Notes under the pieces: generated by a model
The model's input: only the letters and a program-made list of their open reading frames with translations
Told to the model about the DNA's origin: nothing
Databases searched by the model: none
Part shown: positions 36,746 to 44,990 of the stretch, piece after piece
Layout: each line of letters opens with the position of its first letter
Position numbering within the stretch: position 1 is the stretch's first letter
From: Nocardiopsis quinghaiensis
GTDB taxonomy: Bacteria; Actinomycetota; Actinomycetes; Streptosporangiales; Streptosporangiaceae
Reading direction: 5' to 3'
Assembly (NCBI RefSeq): GCF_008638365.1
Contig: NZ_VWVU01000005.1
Span: 62,001-126,000, forward strand
DNA: 64,000 nt
Program-made: the position numbers and the translations under genes

Positions 36746-39019
36746 ATGTCCGACTACGGACACCCGCTACGGTTCGGCACCTTCGTCACACCCGCGGCGC
36801 AGGACCCCGACCGGGCCGTCACGCTCGCCGAACTCACGGAGGCGGCGGGCCTGGACCTGGCCACCTACCAGGACCACCCCTACAACCCCGCCTTCCTCGA
36901 CACCTGGACCCTGCTCAGCTGGGTCGCCGCGCGCACCACCCGCCTGCGGGTGTCGGCCAACGTGCTCAACCTCCCCCTGCGCCCGCCCGCGATGCTCGCC
37001 CGCTCCGCCGCCACCCTGGACCTGCTCTCCCACGGCCGCCTCGAACTCGGCCTGGGCGCCGGGGCCTTCTGGGACGGCATCGAGGCCATGGGCGTGGACC
37101 GCCTCACCCCGCGCCAGGCCGTCGACGCCCTCAGCGAGGGCATCGACGTCATCCGCGCCGTCTGGGACACCGACGCCCGCGGCGGCGTCCGCGTCGACGG
37201 CGACCACTACACCGTGCGCGGCATGAAGCGCGGCCCCGAGCCGGCCCACCCCATCGGCATCAGCCTGGGCGCCTACAAGCCCCGCATGCTCCGCCTGGTC
37301 GGCGCCAAGGCCGACGGCTGGCTGCCCAGCCTCGGCTACCTCCAGCCCGAGGACATGGCCGCCTCCAACCGCACCATCGACGAGGCCGCACTGGCCGCCG
37401 GGCGCGACCCCCGCCAGATCCGCCGGATGCTCAACCTCGCCCAGAGCGCCTTCCTGCCCACCGGCCGGGGCTTCCTGCAGGGACCGCCCGAGCAGTGGGT
37501 CGAGGACCTGCTGCCCCTGGTCCTGGAACACGGCTACTCCACCTTCCTCGTGGCCACCGACGACCCGCGCACCATCCAGACCTTCGGCGCCGAGGTCGCC
37601 CCCGCGCTGAGGGAGGCCGTCGCGCGCGAACGCGCCGACGCGGGTACCGTCACCGGCCCGGCCCGGGCCGCCGCCTCGCTGGCCGCGCGCCGTCCCGGCA
37701 TCGACTACGACGCCGTCCCCGAGGACCTGCGCGACCACGCCGTCGAGCCCGGTGACCGCGCCTACGCCAAGGTGCGCCACGGGTACATGCGGAAGGGCTC
37801 CCCGGGCCTGGTGCTGCGGCCCGACTCCGCCGAGCGGGTCGCCGAGGCCCTCGCCTACGGCCGCGCCCAGGAGGCCGACCTGCACGTGCGCAGCGGCGGC
37901 CACGGCATCAGCGGCCGCTCCACCGGCGACGGCGGTGTCATCGTCGACCTGGCCAGGATGGACGGGGTCGAGGTCCTCGACTCCGGTGCCGGCCTGGTCC
38001 GGCTCGGCGCGGGGGCCCGCTGGGGCGAGGTCGCCAGGGCCCTCGCCCCGTACGGCATGGCGATCAGCTCGGGCGACCACGGGGGCGTCGGTGTCGGGGG
38101 CCTGGCCACCACGGGCGGCCTGGGCTACATGGCCCGCGCCCACGGCCTGACCATCGACAACGTCACCGCGGCCGAGGTGGTCACCGCCGACGGCCGGATC
38201 CTGCGTGCCGACGCCGACCACCACTCCGACCTGTTCTGGGGGGTGCGCGGAGCGGGCGCCAACCTCGGCGTGCTCACCGCCGTCGAGGTCACGGCCGCGC
38301 CCGTGCGCGACGTCGTCCTCGGACAGTTCGTCTACGACGCCACCGACACCGCGGCCTTCCTCCGGGCCTGGGGCGAGACGGCCGAGGCGGCGCCGCGCGA
38401 GGTCACCGCCTTCCTCACCATGGGTCCGGCGCGCGGCGGTGAGGGCCCCGTCGCCCAGGCCATGGTGGTCTACGCCGGTGAGGACACCGATTCCGCCGTC
38501 CGGGCGCTGGAGCCCTTCCTCGGGGTGGGGCCGGTCCTGGACCAGCGGGCCCAGGTCGCGCCCTATCCCGCGATCCTGGTCGGCGCGGACGGGCCGCACC
38601 AGGGCCACGGGCTGCCCGAGTCGCGTTCGGGCCTGCTGCGCCACATCACTCCGGAGGCGGCCGAGGGGATGGGGGAGATGCTCGCCTCGGGCGACGTGAT
38701 GTTCATGCAGCTGCGCCAGGCGGGCGGCGCGGTCAACGACGTTCCGGCCGACGCCACCGCCTACGCCCACCGGTCGCAGAACTTCTCGCTGGGGGTGATG
38801 ACGGCGACCCGGCGCGCCGCCGGGCTGGACGCCCGCTGGTCGGCCCTGGAGAAGCACCTGGAGGGCATGTACCTGAGCTTCGACACCCGTACCGGGCCCG
38901 GGGTCCTCGCGCAGGCATTCCCCGAGCCCGCCCTCTCCAGGCTGCGCGCCCTCAAGGCCGAGTACGACCCGTACGACGTGTTCGACAAGAACTTCCCGAT
39001 CACGCCCGCCCGGACCTAG
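36746..39019 (+). CDS. Luciferase-like monooxygenase fused to BBE-type FAD oxidase
   Basis: 757 aa from ATG 36746 (GAGAG upstream). Residues 1-325 form a luciferase-like (LLM) TIM barrel: LRFGTFVTPAAQDPDRAVTLAEL, TYQDHPYNPAF, ELGLGAGAFWDGIEAMG and GISLGAYKPRMLRLVG. Residues 345-757 form a PCMH/berberine-bridge-type oxidase: VRSGGHGISGRSTGDGGVIVDLARM with the flavin-linking His386, GVGVGGLATTGGLGYMARAHGLTIDNV, and a C-terminal BBE motif (YDPYDVFDKNFPI). The second flavin-linking Cys is replaced by His445. The two oxidoreductases probably act in sequence on one compound under MarR control. Confidence 0.88.
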   Translation: MSDYGHPLRFGTFVTPAAQDPDRAVTLAELTEAAGLDLATYQDHPYNPAFLDTWTLLSWVAARTTRLRVSANVLNLPLRPPAMLARSAATLDLLSHGRLELGLGAGAFWDGIEAMGVDRLTPRQAVDALSEGIDVIRAVWDTDARGGVRVDGDHYTVRGMKRGPEPAHPIGISLGAYKPRMLRLVGAKADGWLPSLGYLQPEDMAASNRTIDEAALAAGRDPRQIRRMLNLAQSAFLPTGRGFLQGPPEQWVEDLLPLVLEHGYSTFLVATDDPRTIQTFGAEVAPALREAVARERADAGTVTGPARAAASLAARRPGIDYDAVPEDLRDHAVEPGDRAYAKVRHGYMRKGSPGLVLRPDSAERVAEALAYGRAQEADLHVRSGGHGISGRSTGDGGVIVDLARMDGVEVLDSGAGLVRLGAGARWGEVARALAPYGMAISSGDHGGVGVGGLATTGGLGYMARAHGLTIDNVTAAEVVTADGRILRADADHHSDLFWGVRGAGANLGVLTAVEVTAAPVRDVVLGQFVYDATDTAAFLRAWGETAEAAPREVTAFLTMGPARGGEGPVAQAMVVYAGEDTDSAVRALEPFLGVGPVLDQRAQVAPYPAILVGADGPHQGHGLPESRSGLLRHITPEAAEGMGEMLASGDVMFMQLRQAGGAVNDVPADATAYAHRSQNFSLGVMTATRRAAGLDARWSALEKHLEGMYLSFDTRTGPGVLAQAFPEPALSRLRALKAEYDPYDVFDKNFPITPART

Positions 39020-39032
39020 GGCAGGCACCGGG

Positions 39033-39986
39033 TCAGCGCTCGGGGCGCGCGGTGGCGTCGTCGAGGGCGTCGCGGATCTTGGGCGGCAGCTCCACGTTCT
39101 CCACGCCCAGGATCTCCTCCAGCTGGGCGAGGGTGCGCGGTCCGACCACCGCCGCCGCCACGCCCTCCTGGTCGCGCGCCCAGCTCAACGCCACCGCCAG
39201 CGGCGACACTCCCAGCCCCTCGGCCGCCGTGCACACCGACTCCACCACCCGGCGGCTGCGGTCGTCCAGGTAGGGCTCCACGTAGGGCGCCATGTGCGGG
39301 AACGCCGCCCGCGAGTCCGGTGGCGTCCCGTTGCGGTACTTGGCGCTGAGCACGCCCCGGCCCAGCGGCGACCACGCGATCACGTGCGCCCCGGACGAGG
39401 CCGCGGCGGGCCGCAGCCCGTGGTCGGCGCCGCGGTTGAGCAGCGAGTACTCGGTGCCCACGCTCACCAGCGGCACACGACCGGGCTGCGCGCGCTGCCA
39501 GGTGGCCAGGGACGCGAACTGCCACGCCTCCAGGTTCCCCGTGCCCACGTAGCGGGCCTTGCCCGCCGCCACGGCGGTCTCCATCGCGGCCAGCGACTCC
39601 TCCGGCGGGGTGACCGGGTCGAACACGTGCAGCTGCCACAGGTCCACGTAGTCGGTCTGCAGGCGCCGCAGCGAGGCGTCCAGGGAGGCCAGCAGGTGCC
39701 TGCGGGAGGCGTCCACCGGACGGTAGCCCTCGGGGGTGTGGCCGCTCTTGGTGGCCACCACGATGTCCTCGCGGCGTACCGAGGCGTGCAGCAGCCGTCC
39801 CAGGATCCGCTCGCTCTGGCCGCCGGTGTAGATGTCCGCGGTGTCCACGAGCGTGCCGCCCGCGTCCACGAACGCGGTGAGCTGCTGCCCGGCCTCCTCC
39901 TCGGAGGTGTCCTTACCCCAGGTCATCGTGCCGAGAGCGGTACGAGAGACCCAGAGCCCTGATCTGCCCACCTGTCGCTGTTCCAT
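39033..39986 (-). CDS. Aldo/keto reductase
   Basis: 317 aa from ATG 39986; the frame is open far upstream without a better start. Catalytic tetrad regions: LVDTADIYTGGQSE (Asp and Tyr), VATKSGH (Lys) and DLWQLHVFDPVTP (His). C-terminal NADPH-binding segment: AAVVGPRTLAQLEEILGVENVELP. It belongs to the AKR subgroup close to potassium-channel-beta/YajO-like enzymes and reduces carbonyls. It converges with the fusion oxidase gene (13-bp gap), so a shared role is possible but not shown. Confidence 0.92.
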   Translation of the reverse strand: MEQRQVGRSGLWVSRTALGTMTWGKDTSEEEAGQQLTAFVDAGGTLVDTADIYTGGQSERILGRLLHASVRREDIVVATKSGHTPEGYRPVDASRRHLLASLDASLRRLQTDYVDLWQLHVFDPVTPPEESLAAMETAVAAGKARYVGTGNLEAWQFASLATWQRAQPGRVPLVSVGTEYSLLNRGADHGLRPAAASSGAHVIAWSPLGRGVLSAKYRNGTPPDSRAAFPHMAPYVEPYLDDRSRRVVESVCTAAEGLGVSPLAVALSWARDQEGVAAAVVGPRTLAQLEEILGVENVELPPKIRDALDDATARPER

Positions 39987-40203
39987 GCGGCGGAGAGTAC
40001 CGTGTCCGTCCGGCGTCGTCCTTGGACACACCCGCGCCGTGTGCCCTCGGCGCGGCTCCGACCAGGGCGTCCTCCGTGACCGTGGCCGGGGGGGCGGTGG
40101 TCCGAACCTGGCGGCCCGGTCGGTGCGCTCCGGCCCGGGGCGGCCGCGACTCCGGGGCCCGCCTACCGTCCCCCGCGCCGGAGGCGGGCCTACCCTGGTG
40201 CCC

Positions 40204-41025
40204 ATGGCGACACCCGCAGCATCCCAGGACACCCCTTCCACTCCTGAGGCGGTCACCCTCATCCTCGTCCGGCACGGGATGACCGACGTCACCGGTCCCC
40301 GTCTCGCCGGACGCGCCGAGGGCGTCCACCTCAACGACACCGGCCGCGCCCAGGCCGCCGACCTGGCCGCCCGCCTGGACGGGCTGCGCCCGGCCGCTCT
40401 GGTCTCCAGCCCGCTCGAACGCTGCCAGGAGACCGCCGGGGCCGTCGCGGAGCGGCTCGGCGTCCCCGTCACCACGGACGAGCGCTTCATCGAGTGCGAC
40501 TACGGCTCCTGGACCGGCCGCGGTATCGGCGAACTGTCCGAGGAGCCCCTGTGGCGCGTGGTGCAGGACCACCCCAGCGCCGTCCGCTTTCCCGGAGGTG
40601 AGGCCCTGGCCACCGCCTCCGCGCGGGCGGTCGAGGCCGTCCGCGACTGGAACAGCCGCCTGCTCATGACCTCGCCCGCCCCCTCCGCCGGTTCCGGTCC
40701 GGCCGCCGACGCCGCGCCACCGCCCCCGCCCCCGCCCGTGTACGTGGTGTGCAGCCACGGCGACATCATCAAGTCGATCGTCGCCGACGCCCTCGGTATC
40801 CACCTGGACCTCTTCCAGCGTCTGCGCGTGGACCCCTGCTCGGTCACCTCCATCACCTACACGCGCACCCGTCCCTTCCTCAACAAGCTCAACGACACCG
40901 GTGAGAGCCTGGCCGCCAGCCTGCCCACCCCGGCCGAGGCCGGCGGTGACGCGGTCGTCGGCGGCGGCGCCGGTTCCCAGGAGCCCTCCGCCGCCTCCCA
41001 GGAGTCCGCGACCGACGTCTCCTGA
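40204..41025 (+). CDS. Histidine phosphatase (MSMEG_4193-type)
   Basis: 273 aa from ATG 40204. Phosphoglycerate-mutase-like core: LILVRHGMTDVTG with the catalytic RHG, SSPLERCQETA, ECDYGSWTGR, and the second catalytic His in VYVVCSHGDIIKSIVADALG. A poly-Pro insert precedes that segment, and an Ala/Gly/Glu-rich tail of about 45 residues follows the domain. It heads the conserved actinobacterial cluster phosphatase-DUF3090-SCO1664. The substrate is unknown. Confidence 0.9.
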   Translation: MATPAASQDTPSTPEAVTLILVRHGMTDVTGPRLAGRAEGVHLNDTGRAQAADLAARLDGLRPAALVSSPLERCQETAGAVAERLGVPVTTDERFIECDYGSWTGRGIGELSEEPLWRVVQDHPSAVRFPGGEALATASARAVEAVRDWNSRLLMTSPAPSAGSGPAADAAPPPPPPPVYVVCSHGDIIKSIVADALGIHLDLFQRLRVDPCSVTSITYTRTRPFLNKLNDTGESLAASLPTPAEAGGDAVVGGGAGSQEPSAASQESATDVS

Positions 41026-41215
41026 GGGGCCCGCCACGCGTGGGCCGCCGTGAGGCCACGGCCCGGGCGGTCCGCGTCGCCGGCGGCCGCCCGGAAACCC
41101 CGGCCCAGGGTGGCGTCCCCGCTCCGTGGGAGGGGGTACGGCCCCGGGAAGCCGGTCCATCAGCGCGTCCGGGGTGTTTGGCGCCGCACCGTCCGTATCC
41201 CGTAAGGTTCTTTGC

Positions 41216-41797
41216 ATGCCCGTCTTTCAGTTCAATCCGCCGGAGCGGTTCGTCGCCGGAACCGTGGGCCAGCCGGGAGACCGCACCTTCTTCCTCCAAG
41301 CCGTGGGCGAGGGGCGCATCACCAGCGTGGTGCTGGAGAAGGCGCAGGTCGAAGCGCTAGCCACCCGCATCGAGGAACTACTGGAAGAGGTGCACCGGCG
41401 CTTCGGCTCCCCGCCGGAGGACGTCCCCGAGCCCGAGGACGAGGATCCCCTGGAGCAGCCCATCGAGCAGGACTTCCGGGTCGGCACGCTCGCCCTGGCC
41501 TGGGACGCCGAGGCCGCCCGCGTCATCATCGAGGCCCAGGAGATCGACGAGACCGCCGCCGAGGACATGGTCGAGGACGACGAGGAGGAACTGGAGGTCT
41601 TCGCCGAGGAGGCTCCCGCCCACCGCGACGTCCTGCGCGTCTACCTCACCCCCGGCGCCGCCCGCGCCTTCGCCGGACGCGCCATGAAGGTGGTCTCCGC
41701 CGGACGGCCGGACTGCCCGCTGTGCGGACGCCCGCTCGACCCCGGCGGCCACGTCTGTCCGCGCCAGAACGGCTACCGTCCGGACCGCCTCGTCTGA
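41216..41797 (+). CDS. DUF3090 family protein
   Basis: 193 aa from ATG 41216. It begins MPVFQFNPPERFVAGTVGQPGDRTFFLQA, the DUF3090 hallmark. An acidic middle is followed by LRVYLTPGAARAFAGRAMKVVSAGRPDCPLCGRPLDPGGHVCPRQNGYRP, whose CPLC...C motif probably binds Zn. It has no known biochemical role, but nearly always lies between the histidine phosphatase and the SCO1664-like gene, as here. Confidence 0.9.
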   Translation: MPVFQFNPPERFVAGTVGQPGDRTFFLQAVGEGRITSVVLEKAQVEALATRIEELLEEVHRRFGSPPEDVPEPEDEDPLEQPIEQDFRVGTLALAWDAEAARVIIEAQEIDETAAEDMVEDDEEELEVFAEEAPAHRDVLRVYLTPGAARAFAGRAMKVVSAGRPDCPLCGRPLDPGGHVCPRQNGYRPDRLV

Positions 41798-41855
41798 GGC
41801 CGGGCATGACCACCACATCGGCGGGCCTCCGCGCACGCACACCCGGGAGCCCGAG

Positions 41856-42608
41856 ATGACGGACACCGCCGACGCCTTCGACGGCCTCAGTCCGGCCCTC
41901 GGGCTCGACCTGCTCCGCACCGGTGAGCTCACCGTGGAGGGGCGGCTGACCAGCGCCTCCAACGCCACCCTGTACTGCACCGTCTCCGACGGCGTCCACT
42001 CCGCCGCCTGCGTGTACAAGCCGGTGGCGGGGGAGCGCCCGCTGTGGGACTTCCCCGACGGGACCCTGGCCGGGCGCGAGGTCAGCGCCTACGCCGTCTC
42101 CGAGGCCCTGGGCTGGGCGGTCGTCCCGCCCACGGTCCACCGCGGGGGCCCGTTCGGTGAGGGCATGGTGCAGCTGTGGGTGCACGGCGACACCACCGTC
42201 GACCTGGTCGCCCTGTCCCGGAGGACCGACAGCGCCGCCCTGCGCCGCATGGCGGTCTTCGACGCGGTCATCAACAACTCCGACCGCAAGATCGGCCACC
42301 TGCTGCCCACCCCCGGCGGCCATCTGTACGGCTGCGACCACGGGGTCTCCCTCGCAGAGGAGTACAAGCTGCGCACCGTGCTGTGGCAGTGGCAGGGGCA
42401 GCCGCTGCCCGAGGAGGCCCTGACGGCGCTGTCATCGGTGCGCGTCCAGCTCAGGGAACCCGACAGCACCCTGTCCCGGGAACTGGCCCTGCACCTGTCG
42501 GGCCCGGAGGCCTACGCGGTGCGCAGCCGGGTGGACCTGCTCATCGACCACGGCATCCACCCCTACCCGGCACCGGACTGGCCCTCCGTGCCCTGGCCGC
42601 CGATCTGA
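41856..42608 (+). CDS. SCO1664 family protein (PI3K/kinase-fold-like)
   Basis: 250 aa. A nucleotide-binding-like glycine segment (LTVEGRLTSASNATLYCTV) and Lys in VYKPVAGERPLWDFPDGTLAGREVSAYAVSEALGW resemble a phosphoinositide-kinase-like fold. MAVFDAVINNSDRKIGHLL matches its catalytic loop (D...N..DRK..N-like) and YGCDHGVSL the metal-binding Asp. The substrate is unknown. It completes the phosphatase-DUF3090-SCO1664 block. In other actinobacteria mshC usually follows; here a HAD phosphatase does. Confidence 0.88.
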   Translation: MTDTADAFDGLSPALGLDLLRTGELTVEGRLTSASNATLYCTVSDGVHSAACVYKPVAGERPLWDFPDGTLAGREVSAYAVSEALGWAVVPPTVHRGGPFGEGMVQLWVHGDTTVDLVALSRRTDSAALRRMAVFDAVINNSDRKIGHLLPTPGGHLYGCDHGVSLAEEYKLRTVLWQWQGQPLPEEALTALSSVRVQLREPDSTLSRELALHLSGPEAYAVRSRVDLLIDHGIHPYPAPDWPSVPWPPI

Positions 42609-42701
42609 GCCGTCCTCCGGCCACCGATCCGGGTCGAGCAGTGTGAGGATCCTCAACTACCGGAAGGTAACAATGGCGTGTCCGTTGCCCCGGGCGGCAC
42701 A

Positions 42702-43502
42702 ATGGGGCACGTGAGCAACCAGTGGAACTATCTTTTCGACATGGACGGCGTGCTCGTACGCGAGGAGCACCTCATCCCCGGCGCGGACGCGCTCATCGCG
42801 GAGCTGCGCGAGAACGGGACCCCGTTCATGGTGCTGACCAACAACTCCATCTACACCCCGCGCGACCTGCGCGCGCGTTTGCTCAACACGGGACTGGACA
42901 TCCCGGAGGAGTCCATCTGGACCTCGGCCCTGGCCACCGCCCAGTTCCTCCAGAGCCAGCGTCCGGGCGGTTCGGCCTACGTCGTCGGCGAGTCCGGCCT
43001 GACCACCGCCCTGCACAACGTCGGCTACGTGATGACCGAGCGCAATCCCGACTACGTGGTGCTCGGTGAGACCCGCACCTACAGCTTCGAGGCCATCACG
43101 CGCGCGATCCGGCTGGTTCGCGACGGCGCCCGGTTCATCGCCACCAACCCCGATGTGACCGGCCCCAGCGCCGAGGGTCCGCTGCCCGCCACGGGCGCGG
43201 TCGCCGCGCTGATCGAGAAGGCCACGGGGCGCCGCCCCTACTTCGTGGGCAAGCCCAACCCGCTGATGATGCGGTCGGCGCTGCGCCGGATCGGCGCGCA
43301 CTCGGAGAACACGCTGATGGTGGGCGACCGCATGGACACCGACGTGCTCAGCGGCCTGGAGGCGGGCCTGCAGACCGTCCTGGTGCTCTCGGGCATCTCC
43401 GGACGCGACACCGCCGAACAGTTCCCCTACCGCCCCACCCGGGTGATCGAGTCGGTGAAGGAGCTGGTGGGCGCCACCCTCGACCCCTTCGGCCAGGACT
43501 GA
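42702..43502 (+). CDS. HAD-IIA family phosphatase (NagD-like)
   Basis: 266 aa if begun at ATG 42702; GTG 42711 and GTG 42678 are alternatives and none has a strong ribosome binding site. HAD motif I is FDMDGVL, motif II VLTNNS, motif [11 protein letters not shown] and motif [21 protein letters not shown]. The C2-type cap between motifs II and III marks class IIA. It probably dephosphorylates sugar or nucleotide monophosphates. Convergent with rbpA across a strong hairpin. Confidence 0.9.
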   Translation: MGHVSNQWNYLFDMDGVLVREEHLIPGADALIAELRENGTPFMVLTNNSIYTPRDLRARLLNTGLDIPEESIWTSALATAQFLQSQRPGGSAYVVGESGLTTALHNVGYVMTERNPDYVVLGETRTYSFEAITRAIRLVRDGARFIATNPDVTGPSAEGPLPATGAVAALIEKATGRRPYFVGKPNPLMMRSALRRIGAHSENTLMVGDRMDTDVLSGLEAGLQTVLVLSGISGRDTAEQFPYRPTRVIESVKELVGATLDPFGQD

Positions 43503-43598
43503 CCAGGCGGGCACGCGCACCGCCGGGAGCACTCCGGCCGCCGGGACGCCGCACGACCACCCCGAGGAACCCGGTTCGCCGGCGCCCCGACACGACGA

Positions 43599-43630
43599 AG
43601 GGGGCGGTGGACCAGTGTCCACCGCCCCCT
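43599..43630. terminator. Bidirectional terminator between HAD gene and rbpA
   Basis: A perfect 14-bp stem (43599-43612 with 43617-43630) and a CAGT loop, 16 bp from the rbpA stop and 97 bp after the HAD gene. Confidence 0.75.
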
Positions 43631-43645
43631 CGTGTCGCGGGGTGG

Positions 43646-44029
43646 TCAGGCGCTCTGCCGCTGCTTGGCGAGCTCCTCCACCTTCGCAGCCTCCTCGCGG
43701 CGGCGTGCGCGCAGTAGGGCCAGCCGCTCGGCGAGGACCTCTTCCAGGTCCTCCATGCTCCGACGCTCCAGCAGCATGTCCCAGTGGGTGCGTACCGGCT
43801 TGGCGTTCTTGGGCTCCTCGCCGGTACCGTCACGGCGCCGTGCGCGGTCGCCGCAGAAACGGCACTCCCATTCAATGGGAACCTCGGCCTCGGTCGCGAA
43901 GGTGACCGAGAAGCGGTGGCCCCGGGTGCAGTCGTAGGTGACCTCCTGCCGCGGAGCCAGGTCGGTGTTGCGGTCGTTCTCATAGCTCGTCGCCCCGAGC
44001 CGGGTGCCGCGAAGTGCTCGCTCGGCCAT
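43646..44029 (-). CDS. rbpA: RNA polymerase-binding protein RbpA
   Basis: 127 aa from ATG 44029, GGAGG about nine bases upstream. The RbpA core is intact: ALRGTRLGATSYENDRNTDLAPRQEVTYDC (N-terminal tail), Zn-binding C...H...C-x2-C in YDCTRGHRFSVTFATEAEVPIEWECRFCG, and the sigma-interacting basic linker and helix PVRTHWDMLLERRSMEDLEEVLAERLALLRARR. RbpA stabilises the RNAP-sigma complex at promoters in actinobacteria. A consensus sigma-R promoter lies 43-69 bp upstream, as expected for a thiol-stress-responsive rbpA. Confidence 0.96.
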   Translation of the reverse strand: MAERALRGTRLGATSYENDRNTDLAPRQEVTYDCTRGHRFSVTFATEAEVPIEWECRFCGDRARRRDGTGEEPKNAKPVRTHWDMLLERRSMEDLEEVLAERLALLRARRREEAAKVEELAKQRQSA

Positions 44030-44071
44030 CGTGTGGGTGCCTCCAGGCGCTTGTGCGGTCTCGCGGGGTGT

Positions 44072-44098
44072 AACGCGTCGGTCCACGTCAAGATTCCC
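44072..44098 (-). promoter_or_regulatory. Sigma-R (SigH-type) promoter of rbpA
   Basis: On the minus strand GGGAAT (complement of 44093-44098) is separated by exactly 18 bases from GTT (complement of 44072-44074). This is the Streptomyces sigma-R consensus GGGAAT-N18/19-GTT. Transcription would start about 35 bases before the rbpA start. rbpA is a known sigma-R target in S. coelicolor. Confidence 0.8.
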
Positions 44099-44990
44099 CG
44101 CTCACCCGAGGTCGAACCACCTCGGGCACCTCGGGCCCACCCCGTTTCCCGAAACTCGTCCGTCGCGCCGAGTCTGGCACATGTGACCTGTGACACTCCA
44201 GGGTGCCTTTTTCGGGTGTGTCTCTATTCCAGACTCAGGGGGAAGAAAACATCCTCCTATTTCCTCATCCGCACCACCGCGTGCGTCTCTTCCCAGGTAA
44301 GGGCGCCTGCCTCCGGGTGAGGGGACGGCCGTTCCCGCAGCCGAGCAGAATTTCGTTCTCACGCCCCCTGTGTTCTTTGTGTCGCACGGAGGTACGGACG
44401 CCCGGTGCTACGGGCGCGATTGTCACGAAACCGTCCCCAGTGTCACGAAATCATCTTTGTCGTCCCGAAGCGGCCTCGCCGTTCCGAAGCCACCCCGGCG
44501 TTCCGGGGCGGCCCAGCCGTCGTGGTGGGCGGTAGCCGCACCGGCGTTCGTTGTGAGCACCACAGGGGCCGGCCCGTCGCGCCGCGTCCGTGCGTCCCCG
44601 TCCTCGGCCGTCCCCTCCTCCGCCCCCGCGTCCTCCATGTCCCGTGGTCCCCGTGTGCGCCGTTCCCGCAGTTCACGACCGGGAAAGGCGGTGCTCCGGC
44701 AATGGCTGTCCGGAAATTCCCGGTACGTTCCGCAAAGGCGAACTACCGACCCCGGGCGGGTTCCGGTGCACGGGGCCTGCCGCCTTCGCGCCGCATGAGC
44801 GATAAAGAGTTCATTATCCTGACATAGCTGTTTGTGACATCTGCTGGTATGTTGACTCGCTGTGCGCCGAAAAGCGCGGATCCAGGAAATCATCCCCCTT
44901 TCGGTGTGCCCGGCGTACGCGGAAAGAACTGCCCGGTGCGCCCCTCCCGTGCCCGACCAGAAGTGACGAAGCGGCTGAACGTGGAGCCCG
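44099..44990. other. Long intergenic region between rbpA and cvn operon
   Basis: About 890 bp with no convincing gene. Its GC content falls around 44170-44280, 44400-44460 and 44800-44860. It contains the five phased repeats, several TGTGAC/TGTCAC elements (44181-44195) and an AT-rich stretch near 44800-44860 that probably holds the conservon promoter. Confidence 0.45.
44421..44508. repeat. Five helically phased direct repeats upstream of the conservon
   Basis: TGTCACGAAA occurs at 44421 and 44441. Degenerate copies follow at 44461 (CGTCCCGAAG), 44480 (CGTTCCGAAG) and 44499 (CGTTCCGGGG). Spacing is 20, 20, 19 and 19 bp, close to two helical turns. A related inverted half (GTTTGTGACA) lies near 44832. 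Confidence 0.5.

Noticed and set aside
36767..39028. Open minus-strand frame of 753 codons
   Set aside because: It is antisense to the fusion oxidase and has no recognisable domain.
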